Assembly: GCA_007132395.1 (NCBI GenBank)
Contig: SLOR01000164.1
Location: 1 to 15,005, forward strand
Reading direction: 5' to 3'
Origin: Bacteroidales bacterium
GTDB taxonomy: Bacteria > Bacteroidota > Bacteroidia > Bacteroidales > UBA7960
DNA length: 15,005 nt
Both the position numbers and the translations under genes were made by a program. The notes beneath the pieces were generated by a model. It did no database searches. It had not been told where the DNA came from and was given only the letters and a program-made list of their open reading frames with translations. This document shows, piece by piece, positions 6,683-13,351 of this stretch. Positions within the stretch are counted from its first letter, which is position 1. Each line of letters opens with the position of its first letter.

Positions 6683-8539
6683 CTATTCTGATTTTTTCAC
6701 CTTTTTGTAGGTTTCAATGATTGAATTGAGCATTTTTTCTGTTTTGGAAGCCCCTTCGCCCAGGGAAAATGCTATTTGTTGCACCATATGAAGGTTTTCG
6801 TCAATTACTTCAGTAACCCTGTGTATAATTTCTTCCTGCCTTACTTCTGCCACATACATATCGCGGAACACAGCACCCACAATCTTGTTGGGTTTCAGGG
6901 AGAAAATACTCACATTGAGCAAGCCGTCGTTGAAATTGACATCCCGCCCCATGATGTTTTCATCTTTTTGCAAAACGTAGCTGAACAGATTATAAACATT
7001 GAATGGCAGCAGTGTTTTCAGGTCGGCACCAATAAGACCGGGTATAACATCATTTATCATTTCGGCATCCTCACCAAGGATGTTCACGAAAGAAGTATTG
7101 GACTCTATTACTTTTAGCTTATCATCAATGATAACCACGGCCGAGGGTAGTTTTTGCAATAGGGAGGATATGGTTTCCGACTGTATCTTGATTTTCTGAT
7201 TTTCCGATTTCAACAGCTTTTCGTTTTGCTCATTCTCCTGCTGGCTTTTGCGTAGCTTATCATTGTTGATTTTCAGGGTTTTGATGTACTCCTGCTTGTT
7301 CTTCAATGACCAGGTAAGGCAATTGGAGGGTTTGGCCAGGCCCTGGCTAACGGAAACGGCAAAATCGCGGCACGACCTGAAGCCGCAGGCGCTACAAGCT
7401 GATTTTTCGTCAACACTGCGTCCCACTGATTTGAGGATTTCTTCTATTTTATCCTCCGAAGGAATTTCCAGTCGCTGATTGTCATCGCGAAAGCTGCGCG
7501 ACAAATCAAGGTCAGCATATTCCTGCATATGCTGCTCCCATTTTTTCATGTCAAAATCCTTGAGCCTTTTGCTGGCATAGTCGAGTACCAGGGTTTTGCG
7601 AAGGTATTTTTTATCGTTCATGCTGGTTCCCGGGCCCATAAGGCAACCTTCGTCGTAGTAAAGGTTAAAATGCTTTTTGATGGCCTCGGGAGCCTGGCTG
7701 AATTCTTCTACGGCATCAATCATATTCTCCTTGCCTTCGCCGGTAAAAACAATGCTGTCGAGCAAGTCTTCATGCAGGCCAGCGGCAGATATAATGCCCC
7801 GGCTCAGAGGGTAAAGAGATCCCATATAACCTATAGGTTCATCAAAATCGGAATACTCTACGTTGGATTCTTTCACGTTTTTCACGCGAAACATTTCACG
7901 CAATTCATGAAAGGTGAGTGCCACATCCACTTTGCCGGATTCCTGATGGCGCAAAACTTCATCCTTAACACTTATGCAGGGCCCGAAATACACCACGCGT
8001 AGGTCCTGCCCAAACTTTTTTCTCGCCACCATGGCAGTTGCCGTCATAGGGGTAACGATGGGGCTGAGATTGGTTATCATTTCCGGGTAAAATTTTTCTA
8101 CGTAGGCCACAACGCTGGGGCAGTTGGCCGTAATGTAGTATTTACCTTTGAAGTTGGTAAACAGCTTGCTGTATTCGCGCGCTACCAGATCGGCACCAAA
8201 GGATACTTCATTTACGTGGACAAAACCCAGGGTACGTATCATTTCCACAAACTTGCGATAATCGGTAATATCCGGAAATTCGCCGCTGATACTGGGGTCA
8301 ACAATGGCAGCCACTTTCTGGCCGGAGGCCAGCAGGTCAAAGGTTTCATCTACCTGGTTTTTGTAGCTCACAGCATTTACTGTGCACACATCAAGGCAGC
8401 TTCCGCAGCCAATGCACCTGTTGTGGTTCACTACAGGGGGCTCTTCTTCCCGCACCACGCTAATGGCTTTTACCGGACACACTCTTACACAGGCGTATGA
8501 GCAGTTGCATGTTTCCCTGTTTATTTTTATGAGTTGCAT
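6683..8539 (-). CDS. hydS: Sensory-type [FeFe]-hydrogenase homologue with C-terminal PAS domain (HydS-like)
   Basis: A 618-residue putative H2 or redox sensor. Seen in order: a 2x[4Fe-4S] ferredoxin domain (first cluster Cys11, 13, 17, 21 with unusual spacing; second Cys42, 45, 48, 52), a [FeFe]-hydrogenase H-domain (about 70-330), a C-x2-CG-x4-C-x16-C cluster motif (Cys382, 385, 390, 407), a coiled coil (about 410-460), a PAS domain (about 462-565) and a helical tail. H-domain motifs are L1 TANCP (Cys140), L2 GPCISVK (Cys188) and L3 YYDEGCLMGPG (Cys299). Asn139 stands where catalytic enzymes have their proton-transfer Cys, as expected for a sensor. Tyr295 stands where the fourth cubane Cys should be, and Val191 replaces the usual Lys three residues after the L2 Cys. 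The architecture matches the HydS / group C family. Upstream is a [2Fe-2S] ferredoxin gene and downstream a PP2C phosphatase. A redox role without a full H-cluster is possible. Confidence 0.87.
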   Translation of the reverse strand: MQLIKINRETCNCSYACVRVCPVKAISVVREEEPPVVNHNRCIGCGSCLDVCTVNAVSYKNQVDETFDLLASGQKVAAIVDPSISGEFPDITDYRKFVEMIRTLGFVHVNEVSFGADLVAREYSKLFTNFKGKYYITANCPSVVAYVEKFYPEMITNLSPIVTPMTATAMVARKKFGQDLRVVYFGPCISVKDEVLRHQESGKVDVALTFHELREMFRVKNVKESNVEYSDFDEPIGYMGSLYPLSRGIISAAGLHEDLLDSIVFTGEGKENMIDAVEEFSQAPEAIKKHFNLYYDEGCLMGPGTSMNDKKYLRKTLVLDYASKRLKDFDMKKWEQHMQEYADLDLSRSFRDDNQRLEIPSEDKIEEILKSVGRSVDEKSACSACGFRSCRDFAVSVSQGLAKPSNCLTWSLKNKQEYIKTLKINNDKLRKSQQENEQNEKLLKSENQKIKIQSETISSLLQKLPSAVVIIDDKLKVIESNTSFVNILGEDAEMINDVIPGLIGADLKTLLPFNVYNLFSYVLQKDENIMGRDVNFNDGLLNVSIFSLKPNKIVGAVFRDMYVAEVRQEEIIHRVTEVIDENLHMVQQIAFSLGEGASKTEKMLNSIIETYKKVKKSE

Positions 8540-8580
8540 GATTATTTTTTTTCAGGCAGTAATACTTTTATTAATGGGCT

Positions 8581-8841
8581 TTACAGGGAGGTAAGGCCCA
8601 GCTTCTGGTCAAGGATTTCTGAAATACTCTCCTCGGTGAGGTGATAAATCAGCTCACCATCAATTTCCATCATCGGACCTTTGTCGCACTGGTCCATACA
8701 GTGGGTACCTTTAAGCAGTACATTATCTTCCAGCTTTCTTTCTTTAAGGTATTGCTGAAGTAAATGCACATTTTTCTTATTCCCTCTGGAAAAGCAACTG
8801 CTACCCATACATATGGTTATGGTATGCGATTTTTCTGACAT
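8581..8841 (-). CDS. Small thioredoxin-like [2Fe-2S] ferredoxin
   Basis: An 86-residue electron carrier of the thioredoxin-fold [2Fe-2S] type, like the C-terminal half of NuoE. Seen: the four cluster cysteines in the family spacing, Cys11-x4-Cys16 (CMGSSC) and Cys48-x3-Cys52 (CMDQC), followed by DKGPMMEIDGELIY, which matches the usual glycine/proline-containing strand after the second pair. The ATG at 8841 is chosen; a longer frame from a TTG at 8892 would add 17 polar residues with no family likeness. It is the first gene of the leftward operon, 41 bp before the PAS-type hydrogenase sensor. Small proteins of this kind are known in hydABC loci such as that of Thermotoga maritima (from memory). 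A role in passing electrons to or from the sensor is inferred. Confidence 0.85.
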   Translation of the reverse strand: MSEKSHTITICMGSSCFSRGNKKNVHLLQQYLKERKLEDNVLLKGTHCMDQCDKGPMMEIDGELIYHLTEESISEILDQKLGLTSL

Positions 8842-8859
8842 GCTTTGGTTCTTCGTTAG

Positions 8860-8873
8860 GATATCGGGGGTAT
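8860..8873 (+). repeat. GATATCGGGGGTAT direct repeat, copy 1
   Basis: A 14-bp sequence identical to 9004-9017, 144 bp away, in the intergenic region between the two hydrogenase operons. This copy lies 19 bp upstream of the ferredoxin gene start, so it is in the leader or promoter of the leftward operon. It is a candidate operator half for shared control. Confidence 0.55.
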
Positions 8874-9000
8874 TGTTGTTCCTTCTACCCAAAAAAGCAA
8901 AAATACAGAATTGTTATGAATAAGAAGGTTAATTTGCTAACATCTTAGCTTTTGTAATTTCTCTTAATATTTAATCTAAATAACATTTAGGTTACTGCAA

Positions 9001-9017
9001 CCCGATATCGGGGGTAT
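9001..9017 (+). promoter_or_regulatory. Palindrome plus direct repeat, candidate operator
   Basis: Seen: CCCGATATCGGG (9001-9012) is a perfect 12-bp palindrome, and its right part continues as the second copy of GATATCGGGGGTAT (9004-9017). It ends 26 bp before the -7 element of the rightward operon, a position suited to a regulator acting on that promoter. The half-site CCCGATAT occurs again at 9115-9122 in the predicted hydC leader. The regulator is unknown. Confidence 0.5.
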
Positions 9018-9043
9018 ACAGGATGGTTTCCAAGGCTTTTGAG

Positions 9044-9051
9044 TATATTTG
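9044..9051 (+). promoter_or_regulatory. Candidate -7 element for the hydCBA operon
   Basis: TATATTTG matches the Bacteroidota -7 consensus TANNTTTG. No TTTG is found 19-21 bp upstream, so the -33 element is missing or the promoter depends on an activator. The start point would be near 9058 and the leader about 100 nt. For the leftward operon a similar -7 match (TATTTTTG, minus strand 8905-8898) exists, also without a clear -33 partner. The 318-bp stretch 8842-9159 holds no gene. Confidence 0.45.
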
Positions 9052-9114
9052 TAGGAGAACAACTACTGATTTTGAAAATTTTATGAGGGATTGGCCAAAA
9101 TATTTTTTTAATTT

Positions 9115-9122
9115 CCCGATAT
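9115..9122 (-). repeat. Inverted ATATCGGG half-site in the hydC leader
   Basis: CCCGATAT on the plus strand repeats the left half of the 9001-9012 palindrome and is the inverse of the ATATCGGG core in the 8860 and 9004 copies. It lies 37 bp before the hydC start codon. An 8-mer alone is weak evidence; it is listed because of the other copies within 260 bp. Confidence 0.35.
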
Positions 9123-9159
9123 TGTTCCTATTATTGTTAAAAAATTAGCAACCAAAACC

Positions 9160-9642
9160 ATGGACAGTAAATTAACTTCCATCTTTGCCTTATTCCCGAA
9201 TAAGCAAAGGGATGATCTTATTCCTATGCTGCACAAAATTCAGGACGAATTTGGCTTTCTTTCTGAAGAATTTATTATTGATGTGGGCAAATACCTCAAT
9301 ATCTCTATCAACAAGATTTACGGGGTAGCCACCTTTTACGATAATTTCCGTTTCGGCCCCAAAGGGAAGTTTCATATTCGCCTGTGCCATGGTACCGCCT
9401 GCCATGTGGCCGGAGCCTCTACCATACTTGCCGAACTGGAAAAATACCTGCGTATAAGCGCAGGCGAAACCGACAAAAACGGCCTGTTCAGTCTGGAGGT
9501 GGTTTCCTGTATTGGTGCCTGCGGGCTGGCTCCCCTGATTGAAATCAACGACGAGTATTATACGAACCTTACCCTGGATTCTTTAAAAAGCGTTCTGGAC
9601 AATTACCGGGAAAATCATAACAGCATATATGAAGAGCAATGA
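9160..9642 (+). CDS. hydC: NuoE-like [2Fe-2S] subunit of trimeric [FeFe]-hydrogenase (HydC)
   Basis: A 160-residue cytosolic subunit that carries electrons between the flavin subunit and the rest of the complex. Seen: an N-terminal helical part (LIPMLHKIQDEFGFLS), the YGVATFYDNF motif near 54-63, then a thioredoxin-like fold with the [2Fe-2S] ligands Cys76-x4-Cys81 (CHGTAC) and Cys117-x3-Cys121 (CIGAC), followed by GLAPLIEINDEYY. These are the standard NuoE/HydC features and the length is normal. The ATG at 9160 has no visible Shine-Dalgarno, which is usual for Bacteroidota. It is the first gene of the rightward operon and overlaps hydB by 14 bp, which implies translational coupling. NuoE of respiratory complex I is the alternative, but the following genes show this is the hydrogenase form. 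Confidence 0.93.
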   Translation: MDSKLTSIFALFPNKQRDDLIPMLHKIQDEFGFLSEEFIIDVGKYLNISINKIYGVATFYDNFRFGPKGKFHIRLCHGTACHVAGASTILAELEKYLRISAGETDKNGLFSLEVVSCIGACGLAPLIEINDEYYTNLTLDSLKSVLDNYRENHNSIYEEQ

Positions 9643-11578
9643 TCATACATCCGTAAAGGAATTCCTTATCCAAAAGGTTTTGCGCAATCCGGATCGCGAC
9701 CAGGATCCTGATATCGGCAGGCAACTGCTGCATATAAGCGGCGAGCGTGTGGATAAACCCCTTATATACGTGGGTACCACCACCTGTGCCCGGGCTGCCG
9801 GTGCACAAAAAACATTTGATGCCATTGCCCGCTACCTGGAAGAAAACCACATTGATGCCAACCTGATTCAGGGCGGATGTGTGGGCTATTGCAAAGCCGA
9901 ACCCCTTGTTGATGTGCAGATGCCGGGTCAGGCACGTATCTCCTTTCAGAATGTAAAGCAGGAAATGGTGGCTGCACTCATGGATGAAATCCTTAACAAC
10001 CATGTGCCGGAAAATAACCTGTTGGGCCAGTACAGAAGCCCTATACATCAAAGCTGGGACAATGTTCCATACCTGGACGAAATACCCTTTTTTGCAGGCC
10101 AGAAAAAATTAATCATGGCCAACTGCGGCATTATTGACCCGGTTTCCGTATCCCAGTATATTGCCCGTGGAGGTTACCAGGCCTTCGTGGATACTATTAC
10201 CCGTAAAACCCCGGCCATGGTGTGTGATATCGTGGAAAACAGCATGCTGGCCGGCAGGGGCGGAGGGGCATATATTGCCGGGAAAAAATGGAAAATTTCG
10301 CTCAATGCCGTTAGCGATCAGAAATACTTTGTATGCAATGCCGTAGAAAGTGATCCGGGAAGCTATATGAACCGGGTAATCATGGAGAGCGACCCCCACA
10401 AGCTCATCGAGGCACTATTGATTGCATCATACGCCATAGGCGCTTCCAAGGCTTTTATATTTACCCGTAGCGAGTTTTCCCTCTCTATACAACGGCTGAA
10501 CCAGGCCCTTAAACATGCTGAAGAGTATGGCATTTTGGGGCATAATATTTTTGACTCAGGCGTAAACATTGATATCATTGTAAAAGAAGGTGCCCGTGCC
10601 TTTGTTTGCGGGGAGGAAACGGCCCTTAATAACAGCATTGAAGGGAAGAGAGCCATGCCGGTTTCCAAGCCGCCTTTCCCGGCCTTAAAAGGGCTGTGGA
10701 ATAAACCCACTATCATAAATAATGTGGAAACCCTCATTAATGTGCCACAGATAATGAGGAACGGACCCGATTGGTTTAAAAGCATTGGTACTGAAAACAG
10801 TAAAGGCACCAAGCTTTTCAGCCTCAGCGGAAAAATAAACAGCTATGGAACCGTAGAGGTGGAGATGGGCACAAGCTTCCGGGATATCGTAGAAAAAATT
10901 GGTGGTGGAATAAAGGATGAGCAGGAGTTTAAAGCCATCATACTGGGAATCAACAGCGGAAGTTACATAACTTCCAAAACCCTGGATACAAGGGTAGATT
11001 TTGAAGAACTGAAAAGTGTGGGTTCTGCATTGGGCAGCGGGGCATGCGTTGTGGTTGATAAAAACTCATGCATGCTCGACCTGGCAAGATTCTTCACCAA
11101 CTTCTTTAAAAACGAAAGTTGCGGAAAATGCATTCCCTGCCGCGAAGGCACAGCACGTATGCTTGAAATTATTGAACATGCCACACGCAAACCAAGTAAG
11201 GAACAGTCTTTCCAGACGCTCGAACGCTTTAAGGGCATTATGCAGCTAAAGGGAATGGCCCGCGTAATGAAGGATACCAGCTTATGTTCGCTGGGAAAAT
11301 CGGCCCCCAACGCCATTCTTAATACACTGGCTAATTTCAAACAGGAATTTGATGCCCATGTCTTTGAAAGGAAATGCCCGGCAGGAGTGTGCCGTGATTT
11401 AAAGACCTATTTTATCGATGTGGATGCATGCACCGGTTGTACCGCGTGCTTTAAAAAGTGTCCGGTAGATGCCATCATCGGGGCCCCAAGACAACCACAC
11501 TTCGTTGTACAGGACAAATGCATTGCCTGTAATGCCTGTTTTGAGGCCTGTAAGTTTAATGCCGTTATTGTGGAATAA
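9629..11578 (+). CDS. hydB: NuoF-like flavin/NADH subunit of trimeric [FeFe]-hydrogenase (HydB), altered FMN motif
   Basis: A 649-residue NAD(H)-side subunit. Seen in order: an N-terminal thioredoxin-like domain with three candidate cluster cysteines (Cys53, 84, 88; the fourth is not visible), the NuoF flavin domain with GRGGGAYIAGKKW at 209-221 and NAVESDPGSYMNR at 237-249, the CGEETAL motif (327-333), an SLBB-like region, the NuoF [4Fe-4S] ligands Cys498, 501, 504 and 553, and a C-terminal 2x[4Fe-4S] ferredoxin (Cys601, 604, 607, 611 and 631, 634, 637, 641). This domain order is that of HydB in electron-bifurcating hydrogenases. Odd points: the usual GFPTG of the flavin loop reads AYIAG and the usual NADE reads NAVE. 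In NuoF relatives these positions touch FMN or NADH, so cofactor binding may differ. It sits between hydC and hydA. Confidence 0.93.
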   Translation: MKSNDHTSVKEFLIQKVLRNPDRDQDPDIGRQLLHISGERVDKPLIYVGTTTCARAAGAQKTFDAIARYLEENHIDANLIQGGCVGYCKAEPLVDVQMPGQARISFQNVKQEMVAALMDEILNNHVPENNLLGQYRSPIHQSWDNVPYLDEIPFFAGQKKLIMANCGIIDPVSVSQYIARGGYQAFVDTITRKTPAMVCDIVENSMLAGRGGGAYIAGKKWKISLNAVSDQKYFVCNAVESDPGSYMNRVIMESDPHKLIEALLIASYAIGASKAFIFTRSEFSLSIQRLNQALKHAEEYGILGHNIFDSGVNIDIIVKEGARAFVCGEETALNNSIEGKRAMPVSKPPFPALKGLWNKPTIINNVETLINVPQIMRNGPDWFKSIGTENSKGTKLFSLSGKINSYGTVEVEMGTSFRDIVEKIGGGIKDEQEFKAIILGINSGSYITSKTLDTRVDFEELKSVGSALGSGACVVVDKNSCMLDLARFFTNFFKNESCGKCIPCREGTARMLEIIEHATRKPSKEQSFQTLERFKGIMQLKGMARVMKDTSLCSLGKSAPNAILNTLANFKQEFDAHVFERKCPAGVCRDLKTYFIDVDACTGCTACFKKCPVDAIIGAPRQPHFVVQDKCIACNACFEACKFNAVIVE

Positions 11579-11593
11579 ACACATTTGTCAAAT

Positions 11594-13312
11594 ATGAGCT
11601 TTACCATTCAAGTAAATAATAGTCCACTGGAGGTGCATCAGGGCGAAACACTGCTTAACGCCCTGCGCAGAAATGGCATCAAAATACCCACCCTGTGCCA
11701 TATGTCGGGGTTTACTCCTTCGGGAGCCTGCAGGCTTTGCGTGGTGGAGATAGAAGGAAAAAAAGACCTGATAACTTCCTGTTCTTATCCTGTAGAAGAG
11801 GGTATGGCGGTAAAGACAAACTCTTTAAGGGTTATATCGGCAAGAAAATCACTGGTGGAGATGCTGCTGTCAAACCACCCCGACGATTGCCTGTATTGCG
11901 AAAGAAATGGCAACTGCGAATTGCAGTGGCTTGCCGAAGAGATGAATATTACCGAAAGGAAATATTTCAGCCAGAAAAACTCCCACAAGCGTGACCACAG
12001 CAGTACCAGTGTGTACCGCGATCCTGCCAAATGCATCCTTTGCAACAGGTGTGTAAGGGTTTGTGAGGAAGTGCAACTCGTTACTGCCATTGAATTTATA
12101 TACAGGGGCAATAAAACCACGGTAAACTCGGCTTTCAATAAAGGACTGAATGTTTCCAGCTGCATCAACTGCGGCCAATGCATCATGGTATGCCCTACCG
12201 GCGCATTGGTAGATATACCCCACACCGAAAAGGTGCAGAGTGCCATAACGGGTAAAAAGAAATTTCCCGTGGCAATGATTTCACCGGCTTTCGTTAGCGC
12301 AGTAGCAGAACACCTGGGATTAAAACCCGCAGACAACCCCTGGGGGCTTATTGTGGCAGCCCTGAAAAAAGCCGGGTTTAAAAAAGTTATTGACATGGGG
12401 TGGGCTTCTGACCTGAATATCCGGCTGGAAGCTCAGCATTTGCTCAAAAGGTTAGAAGATAAGGCCCCGGAACCTATGCTCTCTTCCTGCTGCCCCGCTT
12501 GGATACAATATGCCGAGGAGTTTGTTCCCCATATGATTCCCGATATCGCCACGGCAAAATCTCCGCAGCAGTTGATGGGAAGAATGTTGAAAAATGAAGA
12601 CTATGGTCTGCAGGATGTAGCACCCGAAAATATATTTACCGTATCTTTCTCGGTATGCACTGCCAATAAATTTGAAGCATCCCGCGAAGAAAACACTCGT
12701 AAGGGAATTTCGGAAGTAGATGCAATTATCACCGTAAGAGAATTCTTAAAGCTAATGAGAAGTTACGGGCTTGATATAAGGCGTATTGAGCCTGACAGCT
12801 TCGACAAACCCTTCAGTGAGTCGTCGACAGCATCCCTGCAAACAGTTTACTCCGGCGGCAAGGCCGAAGCTGTTGCCCAGCAGCTCAATCATTTGCTCAA
12901 TGGGAATAAATCGGCCATGTTAAAATTTACCCCACCCAAAAACCCGGGCGGAAGAAAAGAAGTGAAGGTAAAAATCGGAAAACACGAGGTAGGATTTGCC
13001 TGGGTAAGCGGTATCGCCGATGTACAAAAATACTTTGATGATTTAAAGGCCGAAAAAAGAACCGATATCCATTATGTGGAGGTAATGGCCTGTTCCGGTG
13101 GATGCGCCGGGGGAGGGGGGCAACCCATACACTGGCAGCCCGATAAGTTCAGGCAGCGTAAAAAAATGGCCCAGGAAATGGAAAAATCAAGGGAAGCACG
13201 GGTAGCCTTTGAAAACATACAGATGGAAACCTTCATAAACAGGCACATTGTTTCTGAAGAACAGGAAAAATGTTTACATACAAGTTTCCATAAAAGAGAC
13301 GTTTTAAAATAG
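11594..13312 (+). CDS. hydA: [FeFe]-hydrogenase large subunit (HydA) with a strongly altered active-site pocket
   Basis: A 572-residue catalytic-type subunit; the ATG at 11594 is preferred over the in-frame TTG at 11585. Seen: a [2Fe-2S] plant-type domain (Cys35, 46, 49, 63), a His-Cys cluster (His95, Cys99, 102, 108), a 2x[4Fe-4S] domain (Cys147, 150, 153, 157 and 190, 193, 196, 200), then the H-domain with L1 SSCCPAW (Cys299, Cys300), L2 SVCTANKFE (Cys355) and L3 MACSGGCAGGGGQP (Cys500, Cys504). All H-cluster cysteines and the proton-transfer Cys299 are kept. Unusual: L2 normally reads MPCTAKKFE, so Met, Pro and Lys are replaced by Ser353, Val354 and Asn358; the normal FGxTGG loop reads TVYSGG (417-422); Ala319 and His282 stand where a Ser and a Glu of the proton path are usual. 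Operon position after hydC and hydB marks it as the bifurcating-type partner, but normal H2 activity is uncertain. Confidence 0.9.
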   Translation: MSFTIQVNNSPLEVHQGETLLNALRRNGIKIPTLCHMSGFTPSGACRLCVVEIEGKKDLITSCSYPVEEGMAVKTNSLRVISARKSLVEMLLSNHPDDCLYCERNGNCELQWLAEEMNITERKYFSQKNSHKRDHSSTSVYRDPAKCILCNRCVRVCEEVQLVTAIEFIYRGNKTTVNSAFNKGLNVSSCINCGQCIMVCPTGALVDIPHTEKVQSAITGKKKFPVAMISPAFVSAVAEHLGLKPADNPWGLIVAALKKAGFKKVIDMGWASDLNIRLEAQHLLKRLEDKAPEPMLSSCCPAWIQYAEEFVPHMIPDIATAKSPQQLMGRMLKNEDYGLQDVAPENIFTVSFSVCTANKFEASREENTRKGISEVDAIITVREFLKLMRSYGLDIRRIEPDSFDKPFSESSTASLQTVYSGGKAEAVAQQLNHLLNGNKSAMLKFTPPKNPGGRKEVKVKIGKHEVGFAWVSGIADVQKYFDDLKAEKRTDIHYVEVMACSGGCAGGGGQPIHWQPDKFRQRKKMAQEMEKSREARVAFENIQMETFINRHIVSEEQEKCLHTSFHKRDVLK

Positions 13313-13351
13313 CCTGTAACGCCTGCAGGACAATGATTTTTAAATACAGTA

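Noticed and set aside
8842..8892. N-terminal extension of the small ferredoxin from a TTG codon
   Set aside because: The 17 extra residues are polar and unlike the family; the ATG at 8841 gives the standard start just before the first strand.
11785..12396. Long minus-strand frame of 203 codons opposite hydA
   Set aside because: It lies wholly opposite a well-supported gene and its translation is serine/threonine-rich with no recognisable domain.
12536..12547. Another CCCGATATCG sequence, matching the intergenic palindrome
   Set aside because: It lies inside hydA and encodes the conserved-looking Pro-Asp-Ile-Ala stretch; codon usage explains it.
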